Shown here one piece after another: positions 37,350 to 47,514 of a stretch of 64,000 nt of DNA. Location of the stretch: contig CBDFKY010000006.1 in NCBI GenBank assembly GCA_965248995.1, positions 186,001 to 250,000 of the forward strand, given 5' to 3'. The DNA is from CBDFKY01 sp965248995 (GTDB lineage: Bacteria; Pseudomonadota; Alphaproteobacteria; Rickettsiales; UBA998). Every line of letters begins with the position of its first letter. Position 1 is the first letter of the stretch. A program made the position numbers and the translations under genes. The notes under the pieces were generated by a model, which ran no database searches, had not been told where the DNA came from, and saw only the letters and a list, made by a program, of their open reading frames with translations.

Positions 37350-38642
37350 CTAACCTAAAAACGGATCGCGTACCAGAATGGTGTCTTCCCGTTTAGGGCT
37401 GGTGGAGAGCATCGCCACCGGGCATTCGATCAGTTCCTCGATCCGGCGGATATATTTGATCGCCGCCGCCGGCAGGTCTTTCCAGCTGGTGCAGCCGTGC
37501 GTGGTCGCGTCCCAGCCTTCGATGGTTTCATAGACCGGTTCAACCCGGGCCTGCGCGCTCTGGCCGGAAGGAAAATAATCCAGCGTTTTCCCGCCGTCGC
37601 GGTAACCGACGCATAGTTTCAGTTCCTCGATCCCGTCCAGCACGTCCAGCTTGGTGAGCGCGATGCCCTGAATCCCGCCGATTTTCACCGCCTGGCGTAC
37701 CATGACCGCGTCGAACCAGCCGCAGCGGCGCGGCCTTCCCGTCACAGTGCCGAATTCATGGCCGCGCTCACCGAGATGCTGGCCGATCGCGTCCTGCAGT
37801 TCCGTCGGGAAAGGCCCGCTGCCCACTCGCGTCGTATACGCTTTGGTAATGCCGAGCACATACTGGACCTGTCCGACGCCCATGCCGCTGCCGGTGGAGG
37901 CAGCTCCGGCCACGGTGTTGGAGGAAGTGACGAACGGATAGGTTCCGTGATCGACATCCAGCATGGTACCCTGCGCCCCTTCGAACAGGATACGCTTGCC
38001 GGCGCGGTTCGCGGCGTCCAGCGTGCGCCAGACCGGTTTTGCGAAGCTGAGGAGGCGAGTGCGTACCCCTTCGAGCGTTTCCAGCAGTTCTGCAACGGTG
38101 GCGAGCGGCAAGCCTGCAACGCCCAGCATGATATTATGATGGGCGAGCAGGGCCTCCAGCTTGGTGACCAGCACGTCCTCGTCCTCCAGATCACAGACGC
38201 GAATTCCTCTTCTCGCCACCTTATCCTCATAGGCCGGGCCGATGCCGCGTTTCGTGGTACCGATCATTGAGGAACCGCGCAGTTTTTCCGCTACCACGTC
38301 CATCTGCTGGTGGATGGGAAGGATCAGGCTTGCGTTCTCGGCGATCTGCAATGTTTCCGGCGTAATTTCCAGCCCTTGCGCACCCACCCGCTCGATCTCC
38401 GCGAACAGGGCGAACGGGTCGACCACCACACCGTTGCCGATGATGCTGAGCTTACCGGGACGCACCACGCCCGAGGGCAGCAGGCTGAGTTTATAGGTGA
38501 CGCCCTCCACCACCAGCGTATGGCCGGCGTTATGCCCTCCCTGGAACCGCACCACCACGTCGGCGCGGTCGGAGAGCCAGTCGACGACCTTGCCCTTTCC
38601 TTCATCTCCCCATTGTGAACCGATAACGGCGACGTGACTCAT
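37350..38642 (-). CDS. purA: Adenylosuccinate synthetase
   Basis: 430 residues. It opens with VAVIGSQWGDEGKGKVVDWL, the GTP-binding and catalytic region, followed by QGGHNAGHTL, GIGPAYEDK, FEGAQGTMLDVDHGTYPFVTSS, TRVGSGPFPTEL and TGRPRRCGWFD. It makes adenylosuccinate from IMP, aspartate and GTP in AMP synthesis. hisZ lies 13 bp upstream on the same strand, the common alphaproteobacterial hisZ-purA pair. Confidence 0.96.
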   Translation of the reverse strand: MSHVAVIGSQWGDEGKGKVVDWLSDRADVVVRFQGGHNAGHTLVVEGVTYKLSLLPSGVVRPGKLSIIGNGVVVDPFALFAEIERVGAQGLEITPETLQIAENASLILPIHQQMDVVAEKLRGSSMIGTTKRGIGPAYEDKVARRGIRVCDLEDEDVLVTKLEALLAHHNIMLGVAGLPLATVAELLETLEGVRTRLLSFAKPVWRTLDAANRAGKRILFEGAQGTMLDVDHGTYPFVTSSNTVAGAASTGSGMGVGQVQYVLGITKAYTTRVGSGPFPTELQDAIGQHLGERGHEFGTVTGRPRRCGWFDAVMVRQAVKIGGIQGIALTKLDVLDGIEELKLCVGYRDGGKTLDYFPSGQSAQARVEPVYETIEGWDATTHGCTSWKDLPAAAIKYIRRIEELIECPVAMLSTSPKREDTILVRDPFLG

Positions 38643-38655
38643 GCGTACTATCTCC

Positions 38656-39690
38656 TTAAAAAATGGTGGGTGCCGGCTGCATCAGCGTGACGTTTCCCTG
38701 ATCGCGCAGGCGGCGCGCTTCCGGGTAGGCGGTATGGGCGGGCAAGGTGTGTACGTCTCCTGCAACAGGCAGGGAAAGTTCGGACAGCAGCAGCCGCTCG
38801 ATATAAAACGTGATGCCGCAGCCCCGCGTCTGTTCCAAGAGCGCATAACAGCCGCCGCGCCCGATCTCCTGGCGACTGGCGGCGTCGTACAGGGTGAAGC
38901 ACCCTCCTTCATGGTAATCGAATCCTTCCGTATCCAGCGGGTCGACATGGATCACCAGCGCGGGGAAGCGCTCCTTGAGCCGCGTCTGCAGGGTGTTCAG
39001 GTAAGTAAGCGCCGTCAGCACGACGGCCGGAATGTCCGTACGGGCGAACAACGCTTCAAGAGGTTCCTCCATCAGCGCCAGCGTCAGGTCCCGGAAAGGC
39101 GTGGAAAGGGGCAGGGAACCGCTGTCCTTATGATAAACGGCTTTGCGGATAAATGCCTGTGAATCCGGCAGGCAGCCGGTAAACAGCAGGTCGAACAGCC
39201 CGGCATAGGAAAGGTTCAGTACCAGGCTGTCCAGTCCCAGCACTTCCAGCGCCTCAATCGCCGCCGTCAATACTTCTAGCTCGTCGACAAGGCCCGATTC
39301 ACCGATCATTTCGATGCCCGCCTGACGAAGCTGGCGGAGCGGCGAGAGCGATGAGGGGGAGACGCGCAGCACCTGTCCCGCATAGGACAGTCGGGTCAAG
39401 GCGTCCTGATTTTCTCTCAGCAGGCCGGCGGCGACCCGTTCGATCTGCGGTGTGATGTCGGCGCGCAGTCCCATCATCGCCTGCGATGCCGGGTCCATGA
39501 CGCGAAACGTATTCTGGGCGTAGGCTTCCCCTTTTCCCGTGAGAAGGGTCGATTCGAATTCCAGGAGGGGCGGCATGACCTGCTCGTACCCGAACAGGGC
39601 GAAACGATCCAGCAGCGCTCCCATGATGGCGCGCTCCAAGGCAGCGTAAGGCGGCAGAATATCCTGAAGTCCAGAGGGTAACAGTGGCAT
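38656..39690 (-). CDS. hisZ: ATP phosphoribosyltransferase regulatory subunit
   Basis: 344 residues from the ATG at 39690, which gives the family start PLLPSGLQDILPPYAALE; an upstream ATG at 39723 is also in frame. It resembles class II aminoacyl-tRNA synthetases: FALFGYEQVMPPLLEFE, then FRVMDPASQAMMGLRADITPQIERVA. It lacks the catalytic synthetase residues. It partners the short HisG in the first step of histidine synthesis. It shares its transcript with purA. Confidence 0.88.
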   Translation of the reverse strand: MPLLPSGLQDILPPYAALERAIMGALLDRFALFGYEQVMPPLLEFESTLLTGKGEAYAQNTFRVMDPASQAMMGLRADITPQIERVAAGLLRENQDALTRLSYAGQVLRVSPSSLSPLRQLRQAGIEMIGESGLVDELEVLTAAIEALEVLGLDSLVLNLSYAGLFDLLFTGCLPDSQAFIRKAVYHKDSGSLPLSTPFRDLTLALMEEPLEALFARTDIPAVVLTALTYLNTLQTRLKERFPALVIHVDPLDTEGFDYHEGGCFTLYDAASRQEIGRGGCYALLEQTRGCGITFYIERLLLSELSLPVAGDVHTLPAHTAYPEARRLRDQGNVTLMQPAPTIF

Positions 39691-39759
39691 GGGTGCTTGA
39701 CTAAGAATGATCGAAACACGCATCAGTAATGCAATTTGTTCCCGCCGTCAATGCGGGCG

Positions 39760-41541
39760 CTACAGTTCGCGCTCAAGCTGGTCGATCAGGCGGGAGATGT
39801 GGGAGAGCCCCTTGTTCCAGAAATCCGGCTGCGCGATGTCGATCCCGAACGGGGCGAGCAGTTCCTTGTGCCGCAGACGGCCGCCGGAGCGCAGCATGTC
39901 CAGGTAGCGCGCTTCGAAACCGCCGGCCCGTCCCGCCGTGCGTTCCTCTTCGTAGATCACATAGAGCGAATTGACCAGACAGTCGCCGAACGCGTAGGCA
40001 TAGACATAAAACGGCGCGTGATAGAAGTGGGAGATATAGGTCCAGTAATGGCGGTAGTTGTCGTCCAGCCGGATCGCGTCGCCGAAACTTTCCTTCTGCG
40101 TGCGCATCCAGTGGGCGGCGATGTCCTCGGCGGACAGTTCCCCCTGCAGCCGCGCCGTATGCACCGCCGTTTCAAACCGGTAGAACGCCACCTGCCGCAC
40201 GACGGTGTTGAGCATGTCCTCCACTTTCCCGGCGATCAGGCGGATGCGGGAACCTTTTTCCTCTTCGTGCTTCAGCAGATACTGGAATGTCAATTGTTCC
40301 CCGAATACCGAGGCGGTTTCCGCCAGCGTCAGCGGCGTATCGGCCATCAGCGCGCCCTGCTTCGCGCTCAATACCTGATGGATCCCGTGTCCCAGCTCGT
40401 GGGCCAGCGTCATGACATCCCGCACCTTGCCTTGGTAATTCATCAGGATATAGGGGTGTACCGAGGGAACCGCGGGATGGGAAAACGCGCCGGACGTCTT
40501 CCCCGGCGCGACCGGCGCGTCGATCCAGTTGCGCGTGAAAAACTGTTCGGCGATCTCGGCCATCTGCGGCGAAAACTGCCTGTAGGCGCCAAGCACCATG
40601 CCTTTCGCCTCATCCCAAGTAATCGGCTTGTCCTGATCGTCCGGCAGGGGGGCGTTGCGATCCCAGTAATCCAGCGTGTCCTTCCCGAACAGACGCGCTT
40701 TCAGGCGGTAATACCGTTCCGAAAGGGCCGGATACTGGGCTGTCACGCTTTCCGTCAGCGTATCGACAATCGTATCTTCCACGAAGTTCGAGAGGTTGCG
40801 CGAGGAGACGGGGCGGGAAAATCCGCGCCATTTATCCTCGATCGCCTTATCTTTCATGATAATGTTCAGAATGAACCCGAACTGGTCGGCCTGTTCGGTA
40901 AAAAGCGCGCCGAGCGCTTTCGCGGCCGCTTCACGCTTCCCTGAATCCGTATGCGAAAGCAGGTCCAGCGCTTCGGTCAATGACAGGCTGGTGCCGTCTA
41001 TCGTCACTTTCAGGCGATTGGATACCTCTTCATACAGACGTACCCAAGCAGCTTCCGAAGTGATGGATTTATCCAGCATAAGCCGTTCGAGAGACTCTTC
41101 CAGCTGATGCGGCCTAAAGGCCCGGCTGTCACGCAGCCACGGTTCATAATTCAGCAGTGGAGGATGGGATTCATAGGCGGTTCGCAGCTGCTCTTCGGGC
41201 AACAGGTTCAGCTCCAGCGTGAAAAATACCAGCGCCGAGGCCTGCTCGCTGACATATTCGCTGACGTTCTGGTAGCACGCCACCACTTCGGGCGTGGCGG
41301 AAGCGGTAGCGAACAGTAAATCACCATACGAGGAAAGTTTTCCCAGCCTGTCCTGCAACTGCTCATAGCGCTGGATCCCTTCATAAATCACGACGCCCGC
41401 AGCGGTGTTGATTTTACCACGGTATGCATCGGTAAACTGCGTGATCTGCTGCGTAATCTGTTCCTGATCGCGCTTCATCGCCGGATCCGTTACGGAGCCG
41501 TATAAATCATTGAGGTTCCATTGAGGAAGCGGTGCATTCAT
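39760..41541 (-). CDS. pepF: M3-family oligoendopeptidase F
   Basis: 593 residues. The zinc site HELGHGIHQ is near residue 379 and the third ligand Glu lies in LAETASVFGEQLTF. LNDLYGSVTDPAM near the N-terminus is typical of the PepF group. A cytoplasmic metallopeptidase for short peptides. Single gene, 37 bp from the end of hisZ's extended frame and 18 bp from the next gene. Confidence 0.93.
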   Translation of the reverse strand: MNAPLPQWNLNDLYGSVTDPAMKRDQEQITQQITQFTDAYRGKINTAAGVVIYEGIQRYEQLQDRLGKLSSYGDLLFATASATPEVVACYQNVSEYVSEQASALVFFTLELNLLPEEQLRTAYESHPPLLNYEPWLRDSRAFRPHQLEESLERLMLDKSITSEAAWVRLYEEVSNRLKVTIDGTSLSLTEALDLLSHTDSGKREAAAKALGALFTEQADQFGFILNIIMKDKAIEDKWRGFSRPVSSRNLSNFVEDTIVDTLTESVTAQYPALSERYYRLKARLFGKDTLDYWDRNAPLPDDQDKPITWDEAKGMVLGAYRQFSPQMAEIAEQFFTRNWIDAPVAPGKTSGAFSHPAVPSVHPYILMNYQGKVRDVMTLAHELGHGIHQVLSAKQGALMADTPLTLAETASVFGEQLTFQYLLKHEEEKGSRIRLIAGKVEDMLNTVVRQVAFYRFETAVHTARLQGELSAEDIAAHWMRTQKESFGDAIRLDDNYRHYWTYISHFYHAPFYVYAYAFGDCLVNSLYVIYEEERTAGRAGGFEARYLDMLRSGGRLRHKELLAPFGIDIAQPDFWNKGLSHISRLIDQLEREL

Positions 41542-41559
41542 GCGCGGAGCGATTCCCGG

Positions 41560-43101
41560 TTAATCCGCGTCTTCCGTGTCGTCCTTACCGAGCGCCGGCG
41601 CTGCCTTGTCCGCAAGCGCGGGTGCGGAAGGAACGGGTTCAGAGGACACAGGCTTTTCGCCATGTGGATGGGGGTCGGCAGGCGCAGTAACAGCCGGTGC
41701 CGCGGTGTGCGGCAATGGTTTTCCTTCCTGTGGAAGTGCTGCTGGAGCCGGGGCGGGCTGTGATTCAGACCCTTTGACTGCCGCAGGTTGTTTATCATCA
41801 GCAGCGGGAGCTCCGTCCACCGCGCCTGCGGGAGGGGTGATTCCACTTATGCCGGGTTCGGCGGGGTGTTCCACTGCTGCAGGAGCATCCGTCCCGCCGG
41901 AGCGCACGTACCACTCTTTCAGGGCGATCGCCAGTAATTCATCGGCTTTCATTTTTCCGACCATGAATGGCTCCGTGGCGGTGCGGCGCACGGCGAACTG
42001 AAGAGGAGTGGAAGATTGTTCATTCCATTCCGGGGCGATGCGTTTGAAAGAGCCGACGATGATCTGGCCGATTTCAGGAGAAACATACCCCTTTTCCTGC
42101 AACGCCTTCAATACGACCATGATGCCGTTCGTACTCACTTTGATATCGACGAGAGGCAGCAGTTCGGCCGTTTTCAACGCGACGTTCCCGCCGACATCCA
42201 AGTCGAACCCGTTGCCGGTCAGAACGAGTTTTTCGATCGTGAAGGTAAGGTCATGCGTCACCGGATCTTTCGTGCGTTTTTCCGAAACGTCCAGAGCGAT
42301 CGGGGCGAGCGTTGCGGGAATCAGGTCGCTGCTCAACGCTTCGATGCTGAGCTCAGTCTGTTCCCCGTCCTCGGCGGAAGCGGTAAAATCATAGGCGGCA
42401 TGGGAAAAAGCGGTTTTTGTTCCCTGATGCATGATCGTCGCGTCGTCAAGGCTCAGGGAAAGCGCATGGTCTTTACTTTTGCGCGGGGAAAACGCACCTG
42501 CGACGAATGAGGTTTCCGCCAGCGTCACGTCGTAGGTGGAGACCATTCCGCCGCGTTCCACGTTGAATGACGAGGTTTTCTGCAGCGGCAACAGATACTC
42601 CTGCATTCCCGCCTCGTTGGTGGTGACGTCGAACGTCAGGGGCGCAGGGGTTTTATAACGTATCACTTCCTCATCCTGCGGACGGCTGAAGTTGAGCGGG
42701 GCGGCAAGCGTGGCCTTGAACTCATGGAAATCATTATCGGAAGGCGTAAGGCGGATGCCGGAAGTCGTCAGATTATAGGTCTGTCCGTTGCTTTCCACGT
42801 TCAAAGACGGGTTGGCGATGGTCACGGTCTTGTGGAACAGGCCGCCGCTGCCGTCCACCGCGCCGTACGTGAACGTCACGTTTTCACCGTCAGCACCGTA
42901 ACGCTCTTTCAGCGCGGTCGCGAATCCGGCGATGTCGGCGCGGACTTCCTTGATGTTGATGCCGGAACGGTACGCCAGAACGCTGATGATCACCAGCAGG
43001 ACGATCAGGCCGGCCAGCAGCGAGAACATGGTGCCGCGTTTTTCCGAACGTTTGCCGTGGACCGTCTCTTCTTTCTCGAATGCGTTGTATCCGTTCGTCA
43101 T
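41560..43101 (-). CDS. Membrane-anchored hypothetical protein, DUF2125-like
   Basis: 513 residues from ATG 43101. An N-terminal cytoplasmic tail of about 25 residues and one membrane segment (MFSLLAGLIVLLVIISVLAY) are followed by a large beta-rich exported region (VTFTYGAVDGSGGLFHKTVT, LTFDVTTNEAGMQEYLLPL), as in DUF2125/AsmA-like alphaproteobacterial proteins. The last 120 residues are Pro/Ala-rich and of low complexity (PAAVEHPAEPG, APAALPQEGKPLPH). Function unknown; the family assignment is tentative. Confidence 0.62.
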   Translation of the reverse strand: MTNGYNAFEKEETVHGKRSEKRGTMFSLLAGLIVLLVIISVLAYRSGINIKEVRADIAGFATALKERYGADGENVTFTYGAVDGSGGLFHKTVTIANPSLNVESNGQTYNLTTSGIRLTPSDNDFHEFKATLAAPLNFSRPQDEEVIRYKTPAPLTFDVTTNEAGMQEYLLPLQKTSSFNVERGGMVSTYDVTLAETSFVAGAFSPRKSKDHALSLSLDDATIMHQGTKTAFSHAAYDFTASAEDGEQTELSIEALSSDLIPATLAPIALDVSEKRTKDPVTHDLTFTIEKLVLTGNGFDLDVGGNVALKTAELLPLVDIKVSTNGIMVVLKALQEKGYVSPEIGQIIVGSFKRIAPEWNEQSSTPLQFAVRRTATEPFMVGKMKADELLAIALKEWYVRSGGTDAPAAVEHPAEPGISGITPPAGAVDGAPAADDKQPAAVKGSESQPAPAPAALPQEGKPLPHTAAPAVTAPADPHPHGEKPVSSEPVPSAPALADKAAPALGKDDTEDAD

Positions 43102-43109
43102 ACTTACTT

Positions 43110-43442
43110 TTATCCGACCATCATGTTGCGTGTTGCGGTAGGAAGCCTGACCCGCAGGCCGTCCAGTTCCTCCGTCATGAGAATCTGGCACCCCAGCCTT
43201 GAAGTATGGGTAAGGCCGAAGGCGAGGTCAAGCATATCCTCTTCATCGTCGCTCGCCGGCTTCAGTTTGTCGTAATATGCGTCATCAATGACGACATGGC
43301 AGGTGGAACAGGCGAGCGACCCCTCGCACGCGCCTTCCAGCGGGATATGGTTCTTATGGGCGATTTCCAGTACGGAGACGCCGAGCGGCGCGTCCACCGT
43401 CTTTTCCGTTCCGTCCGTGTACATGAATGTCATCTGCGGCAT
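43110..43442 (-). CDS. fdx: Isc-type [2Fe-2S] ferredoxin
   Basis: 110 residues from the ATG at 43442, preferred because AGAGG lies six bases before it. The cluster ligands are in EGACEGSLACSTCHVVID and a distant Cys in RLGCQILMTEELDG, the adrenodoxin-like pattern C-x5-C-x2-C...C. DEEDMLDLAFGLTHTSRLGC is the partner-interaction region. It donates electrons in Fe-S cluster assembly. The other isc genes are not adjacent, although hscB is 8 kb away. Confidence 0.88.
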   Translation of the reverse strand: MPQMTFMYTDGTEKTVDAPLGVSVLEIAHKNHIPLEGACEGSLACSTCHVVIDDAYYDKLKPASDDEEDMLDLAFGLTHTSRLGCQILMTEELDGLRVRLPTATRNMMVG

Positions 43443-43521
43443 AGGCATCCTCTTTAGCTGTTTCACCCACTACAGCGAAGCATGGGAAGATGGCAACAGA
43501 AAACTGCATGGAACGAGACGC

Positions 43522-43587
43522 TGTCATCCTAAGGCGTAGCCGAAGGATTTTCTTCGCAAGAGATTCTTCGCTACGCTCAGAATGACA
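43522..43587. repeat. Dispersed palindromic repeat, copy 2
   Basis: Starts TGTCATCC and ends AGAATGACA, with CTAAGGCGTAGCCGAAGGA and TTCGCTACGCTC inside. Related to the element at 30231-30288. It sits 10 bp past the gltA stop, where it may also serve as a hairpin terminator. Confidence 0.65.
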
Positions 43588-43596
43588 ACCGCTGGT

Positions 43597-44892
<1,296 letters not shown>

Positions 44893-44955
44893 GGGAACTC
44901 CTTGCAGTGTGTTGAAAGATATGTAGCGCAGGTTGAGTAAAAAATGCGTTAAAGG

Positions 44956-45004
44956 ATCGGGAAAAGAGGGAGTCGAGAATTTTCTGATCCCCTCTTTTCC
45001 CGAT
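44956..45004 (-). terminator. Long hairpin after cysK
   Basis: ATCGGGAAAAGAGGG (44956-44970) and its exact reverse complement (44990-45004) around a 19-base loop, 14 bp beyond the cysK stop. No clear T-run, so it may be a palindromic repeat used as a terminator. Its TCGGGAA core is shared with the hairpin at 5764-5821. Confidence 0.55.
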
Positions 45005-45018
45005 TTCCGATTTCGTTA

Positions 45019-45987
45019 TCATACATGGGCGAACAGTTCCGTGGAAATGTAGCGCTCCGCGATGGAAGCGACGATCACCACGATGGTCTTTCCCGCCATT
45101 TCCGGGCGGGCCGCTACGTCGAGCGCTGCGGCGAGCGTCGCCCCGGAGGAGATTCCCGCCGGGATGCCTTCCTGCAGGGCCGCGGCGCGTGCCATGTCGA
45201 AAGCGCGCTGATTGCCGATGGTGATCACTTCGTCGATGACGCCCTGATCCAGAATTTCCGGCACGAAGCCCGCGCCGATACCCTGAATCTTGTGCGGCCC
45301 GGCGACGCCCCTCGAAAGCACGGGGCTGTCCTCCGGTTCCACCGCGATGATGCGTACGCCGGGTTTACGTTCTTTCAACAGTTTCCCGACTCCCGTAATG
45401 GTGCCGCCGGTGCCGACGCCGGTGATGAAGACATCCACCTTGCCGTCCGTATCACGCCAGATTTCTTCCGCCGTGGTGATCACGTGGATCGCCGGATTGG
45501 CGGGGTTCTGGAACTGCTGCAGCATCAGCGCGTGCGGATTCGAGGCCACGATGGCTTCCGCCTTGCGGATCGCCCCTTTCATGCCTTCGCTTGCCGGGGT
45601 CAACTCCAGCACGGCGCCCAGGAATTTGAGCATTTTGCGCCGCTCCAGCGACATGCTCTCCGGCATGGTGAGAATAATCTTGTATCCCTTGGAGGCGCAG
45701 ACGAACGCCAGCGCGATTCCGGTATTGCCGGAGGTCGGTTCCACCAGCACGCTGTCTTTCGTAATGACGCCCGCCGCCTCAGCCGCCTCGATCATGGACA
45801 GGGCGATGCGATCCTTGATGGAGGAGAGCGGGTTGAAACATTCCAGTTTGGCGAGGATCTCCGCTTTCGCGCCGTGCGCTTCCGCCAGTCGGTGCAGGCG
45901 CACCAGCGGCGTGTTGCCGATGGTTTCCAGGATCGTATCGTAAATGCGGCCCCGTCCGGGAGTGTCAAGTCGTGAGGATGATGTCAT
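45019..45987 (-). CDS. cysK: Cysteine synthase A
   Basis: 322 residues. PLP-binding Lys in NPLSSIKDRIALSMIE near residue 55, the substrate loop EPTSGNTGIAL, the phosphate-binding GTGGTITGVGKLLKERKP and the SSGATLAA motif. It makes cysteine from O-acetylserine and sulphide. The hexapeptide acyltransferase at 3518 could be its partner but is distant. Confidence 0.94.
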   Translation of the reverse strand: MTSSSRLDTPGRGRIYDTILETIGNTPLVRLHRLAEAHGAKAEILAKLECFNPLSSIKDRIALSMIEAAEAAGVITKDSVLVEPTSGNTGIALAFVCASKGYKIILTMPESMSLERRKMLKFLGAVLELTPASEGMKGAIRKAEAIVASNPHALMLQQFQNPANPAIHVITTAEEIWRDTDGKVDVFITGVGTGGTITGVGKLLKERKPGVRIIAVEPEDSPVLSRGVAGPHKIQGIGAGFVPEILDQGVIDEVITIGNQRAFDMARAAALQEGIPAGISSGATLAAALDVAARPEMAGKTIVVIVASIAERYISTELFAHV

Positions 45988-46087
45988 ATTTTTTCGGCCC
46001 GTTCGTCAAAGCATTGCGTCATACGCGCCTATGACTACCGTCATTTGCAGATCGATTCAAGCGATCATTCATCACAGGCAGTGGCAT

Positions 46088-46116
46088 AAAAAAACACCAG
46101 CCTTATGGGCTGGTGG
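46088..46116 (-). terminator. Rho-independent terminator of the small membrane protein gene
   Basis: CACCAGCC and GGCTGGTG surround TTATG. On the minus strand the stem is followed by a run of seven T, directly after the gene at 46121. Confidence 0.85.
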
Positions 46117-46120
46117 AATG

Positions 46121-46381
46121 TTACTGTCCCTGCTCGAGTTGAGAGGGTGTAACGCGGGAGGGGCGGTTTTGCTGTTGCATATTAAAATGATAACATGCAA
46201 TAACAATCAAACCTGTTACGCCGATGAAGAGCAGGGGGCGGCGAAAAGGAAACAAAACTGCTCCCTTCACTAACCACCAGAAAAATCCCTGACCCCACGG
46301 TTTTTCCGGGGGATAGCCAGTTTTGCCAAGCCAATCGTCTTCGAGTTGGCGTTGGCGGCGATTTTTGTTGTAGTCACTCAT
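46121..46381 (-). CDS. Small membrane protein, unknown function
   Basis: 86 residues. A charged N-terminus (MSDYNKNRRQRQLEDDWLGK) precedes GQGFFWWLVKGAVLFPF and one membrane segment (PLLFIGVTGLIVIACYHF), then a Gln-rich tail (MQQQNRPSRVTPSQLEQGQ). Short, with its own terminator, so probably a real monocistronic gene. No family recognised. The 290 bases upstream (46382-46674) hold no gene that I can see and probably contain its promoter and that of the gene at 46675. Confidence 0.62.
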   Translation of the reverse strand: MSDYNKNRRQRQLEDDWLGKTGYPPEKPWGQGFFWWLVKGAVLFPFRRPLLFIGVTGLIVIACYHFNMQQQNRPSRVTPSQLEQGQ

Positions 46382-46674
46382 ACCCTTTAAACCTGCTAAT
46401 GAACAGGGCTAAACAATAAATACAAACCAATCTAACTATCTAACTATATGCAATTTTGTGGTCTTTGACAAGAAGCGAAGAGGAGCAGGTTGCATAACCA
46501 GATGATGGACAGACAATGCATTCCCTCCCATTTGCCCCTTTAATAGCTCCTTTATAAATCCACTTACACTGTGCCACCGCAACTTTGTGGCGGATTTGCT
46601 AATACTGTTTTCTCTGAAAGCCGCCCGGTTGATAAAGGGACTTTCAGCTTATAAACATTATTCAGGAGAATAAA

Positions 46675-47457
46675 ATGCCAAGAACATCAGAAAACAGACG
46701 TGACCGTGATGAGGATCTGGAACTCGTCAGCCAGCGCAACGGAAATTCCCGTAACAGAAGTAACAACGACGACGATGACAACCAAAAAAGCGGTTCATCA
46801 CGTTCAAGCTCTTCCGGCTCCGGCTCCAGCGGAAACCGCGGACAATCGCGTGAGCGTGACGAAGAAGGCCGCTTCACCAGCGATGACGACGACAACCGCA
46901 GTTCTTCCCGCGGACGTCGTTCCTCTTCCAGTAATGAGGAAGATGATAACGAAGGCGGTAACGGTCGTTCTTCACGTTCGGGCTCTTCCCGTTCCGGTTC
47001 CAACGGAAACCGTGGACAGTCTCAGGAACGTGACGAAGAAGGCCGCTTTACCAGCGATGACGATGACAATCGCAGCTCTTCCCGTGGACGTCGTTCCTCT
47101 TCCAATGAAGACGAAGATGAAAACGAGGGCAGCGGTAGCCGCCGTTCTTCGCGCGGTTCACGTTCCGGACAAGGCCGCGGTTGGTTCGGGGATTCCGAAG
47201 GCCATGCGGAAGCCGGTCGTCACAGCCATGACAACGATCAGGAAGATGATGACCATCCTTCCCATTCGCACAACAAGGCGGCCAACAGCTATCGTCGCGC
47301 CGCGGAGCACCATGCCGATGCCGCACGTCACAGCCGTAACGGTAACCATGAGAAAGCCGCGCACAGCGCCATTCAGGCGAAATCGCACGGTAACCGCGGT
47401 CAGCAGCATGCGAGCAAAGCGGCGGATCAGCACACCAGAAAAAGCGGCAATCGCTAA
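46675..47457 (+). CDS. Low-complexity KGG/GsiB-like stress-type protein with tandem repeats
   Basis: 260 residues, very rich in Ser, Arg, Gly, Asp and Asn. The unit GNRGQSRERDEEGRFTSDDD followed by NRSSSRGRRSSS occurs twice, 174 bp (58 residues) apart. The RDEEGRF motif and the later GWFGDSEGHAEAGR resemble small stress-induced, DNA-associated or disordered proteins with KGG-type motifs. The C-terminal 80 residues are His/Ala-rich (YRRAAEHHADAARHSRNGNHEKAAHSA). Likely disordered; role in stress is inferred from family resemblance only. CAGGAG precedes the ATG. Confidence 0.72.
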   Translation: MPRTSENRRDRDEDLELVSQRNGNSRNRSNNDDDDNQKSGSSRSSSSGSGSSGNRGQSRERDEEGRFTSDDDDNRSSSRGRRSSSSNEEDDNEGGNGRSSRSGSSRSGSNGNRGQSQERDEEGRFTSDDDDNRSSSRGRRSSSNEDEDENEGSGSRRSSRGSRSGQGRGWFGDSEGHAEAGRHSHDNDQEDDDHPSHSHNKAANSYRRAAEHHADAARHSRNGNHEKAAHSAIQAKSHGNRGQQHASKAADQHTRKSGNR

Positions 47458-47469
47458 TTCTTAGATATG

Positions 47470-47506
47470 GGACCGGTGCGTCGCTTCAGAGCGGCGCACC
47501 GGCCTA
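47470..47506. terminator. Bidirectional hairpin between convergent genes
   Basis: GACCGGTGCGTCGCT and AGCGGCGCACCGGCC pair with few mismatches around a short loop (TCAG), 13 bp after the stress-type gene and 9 bp beyond the rarA stop. No strong T-run on either side. Confidence 0.6.
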
Positions 47507-47514
47507 TATTCGAC

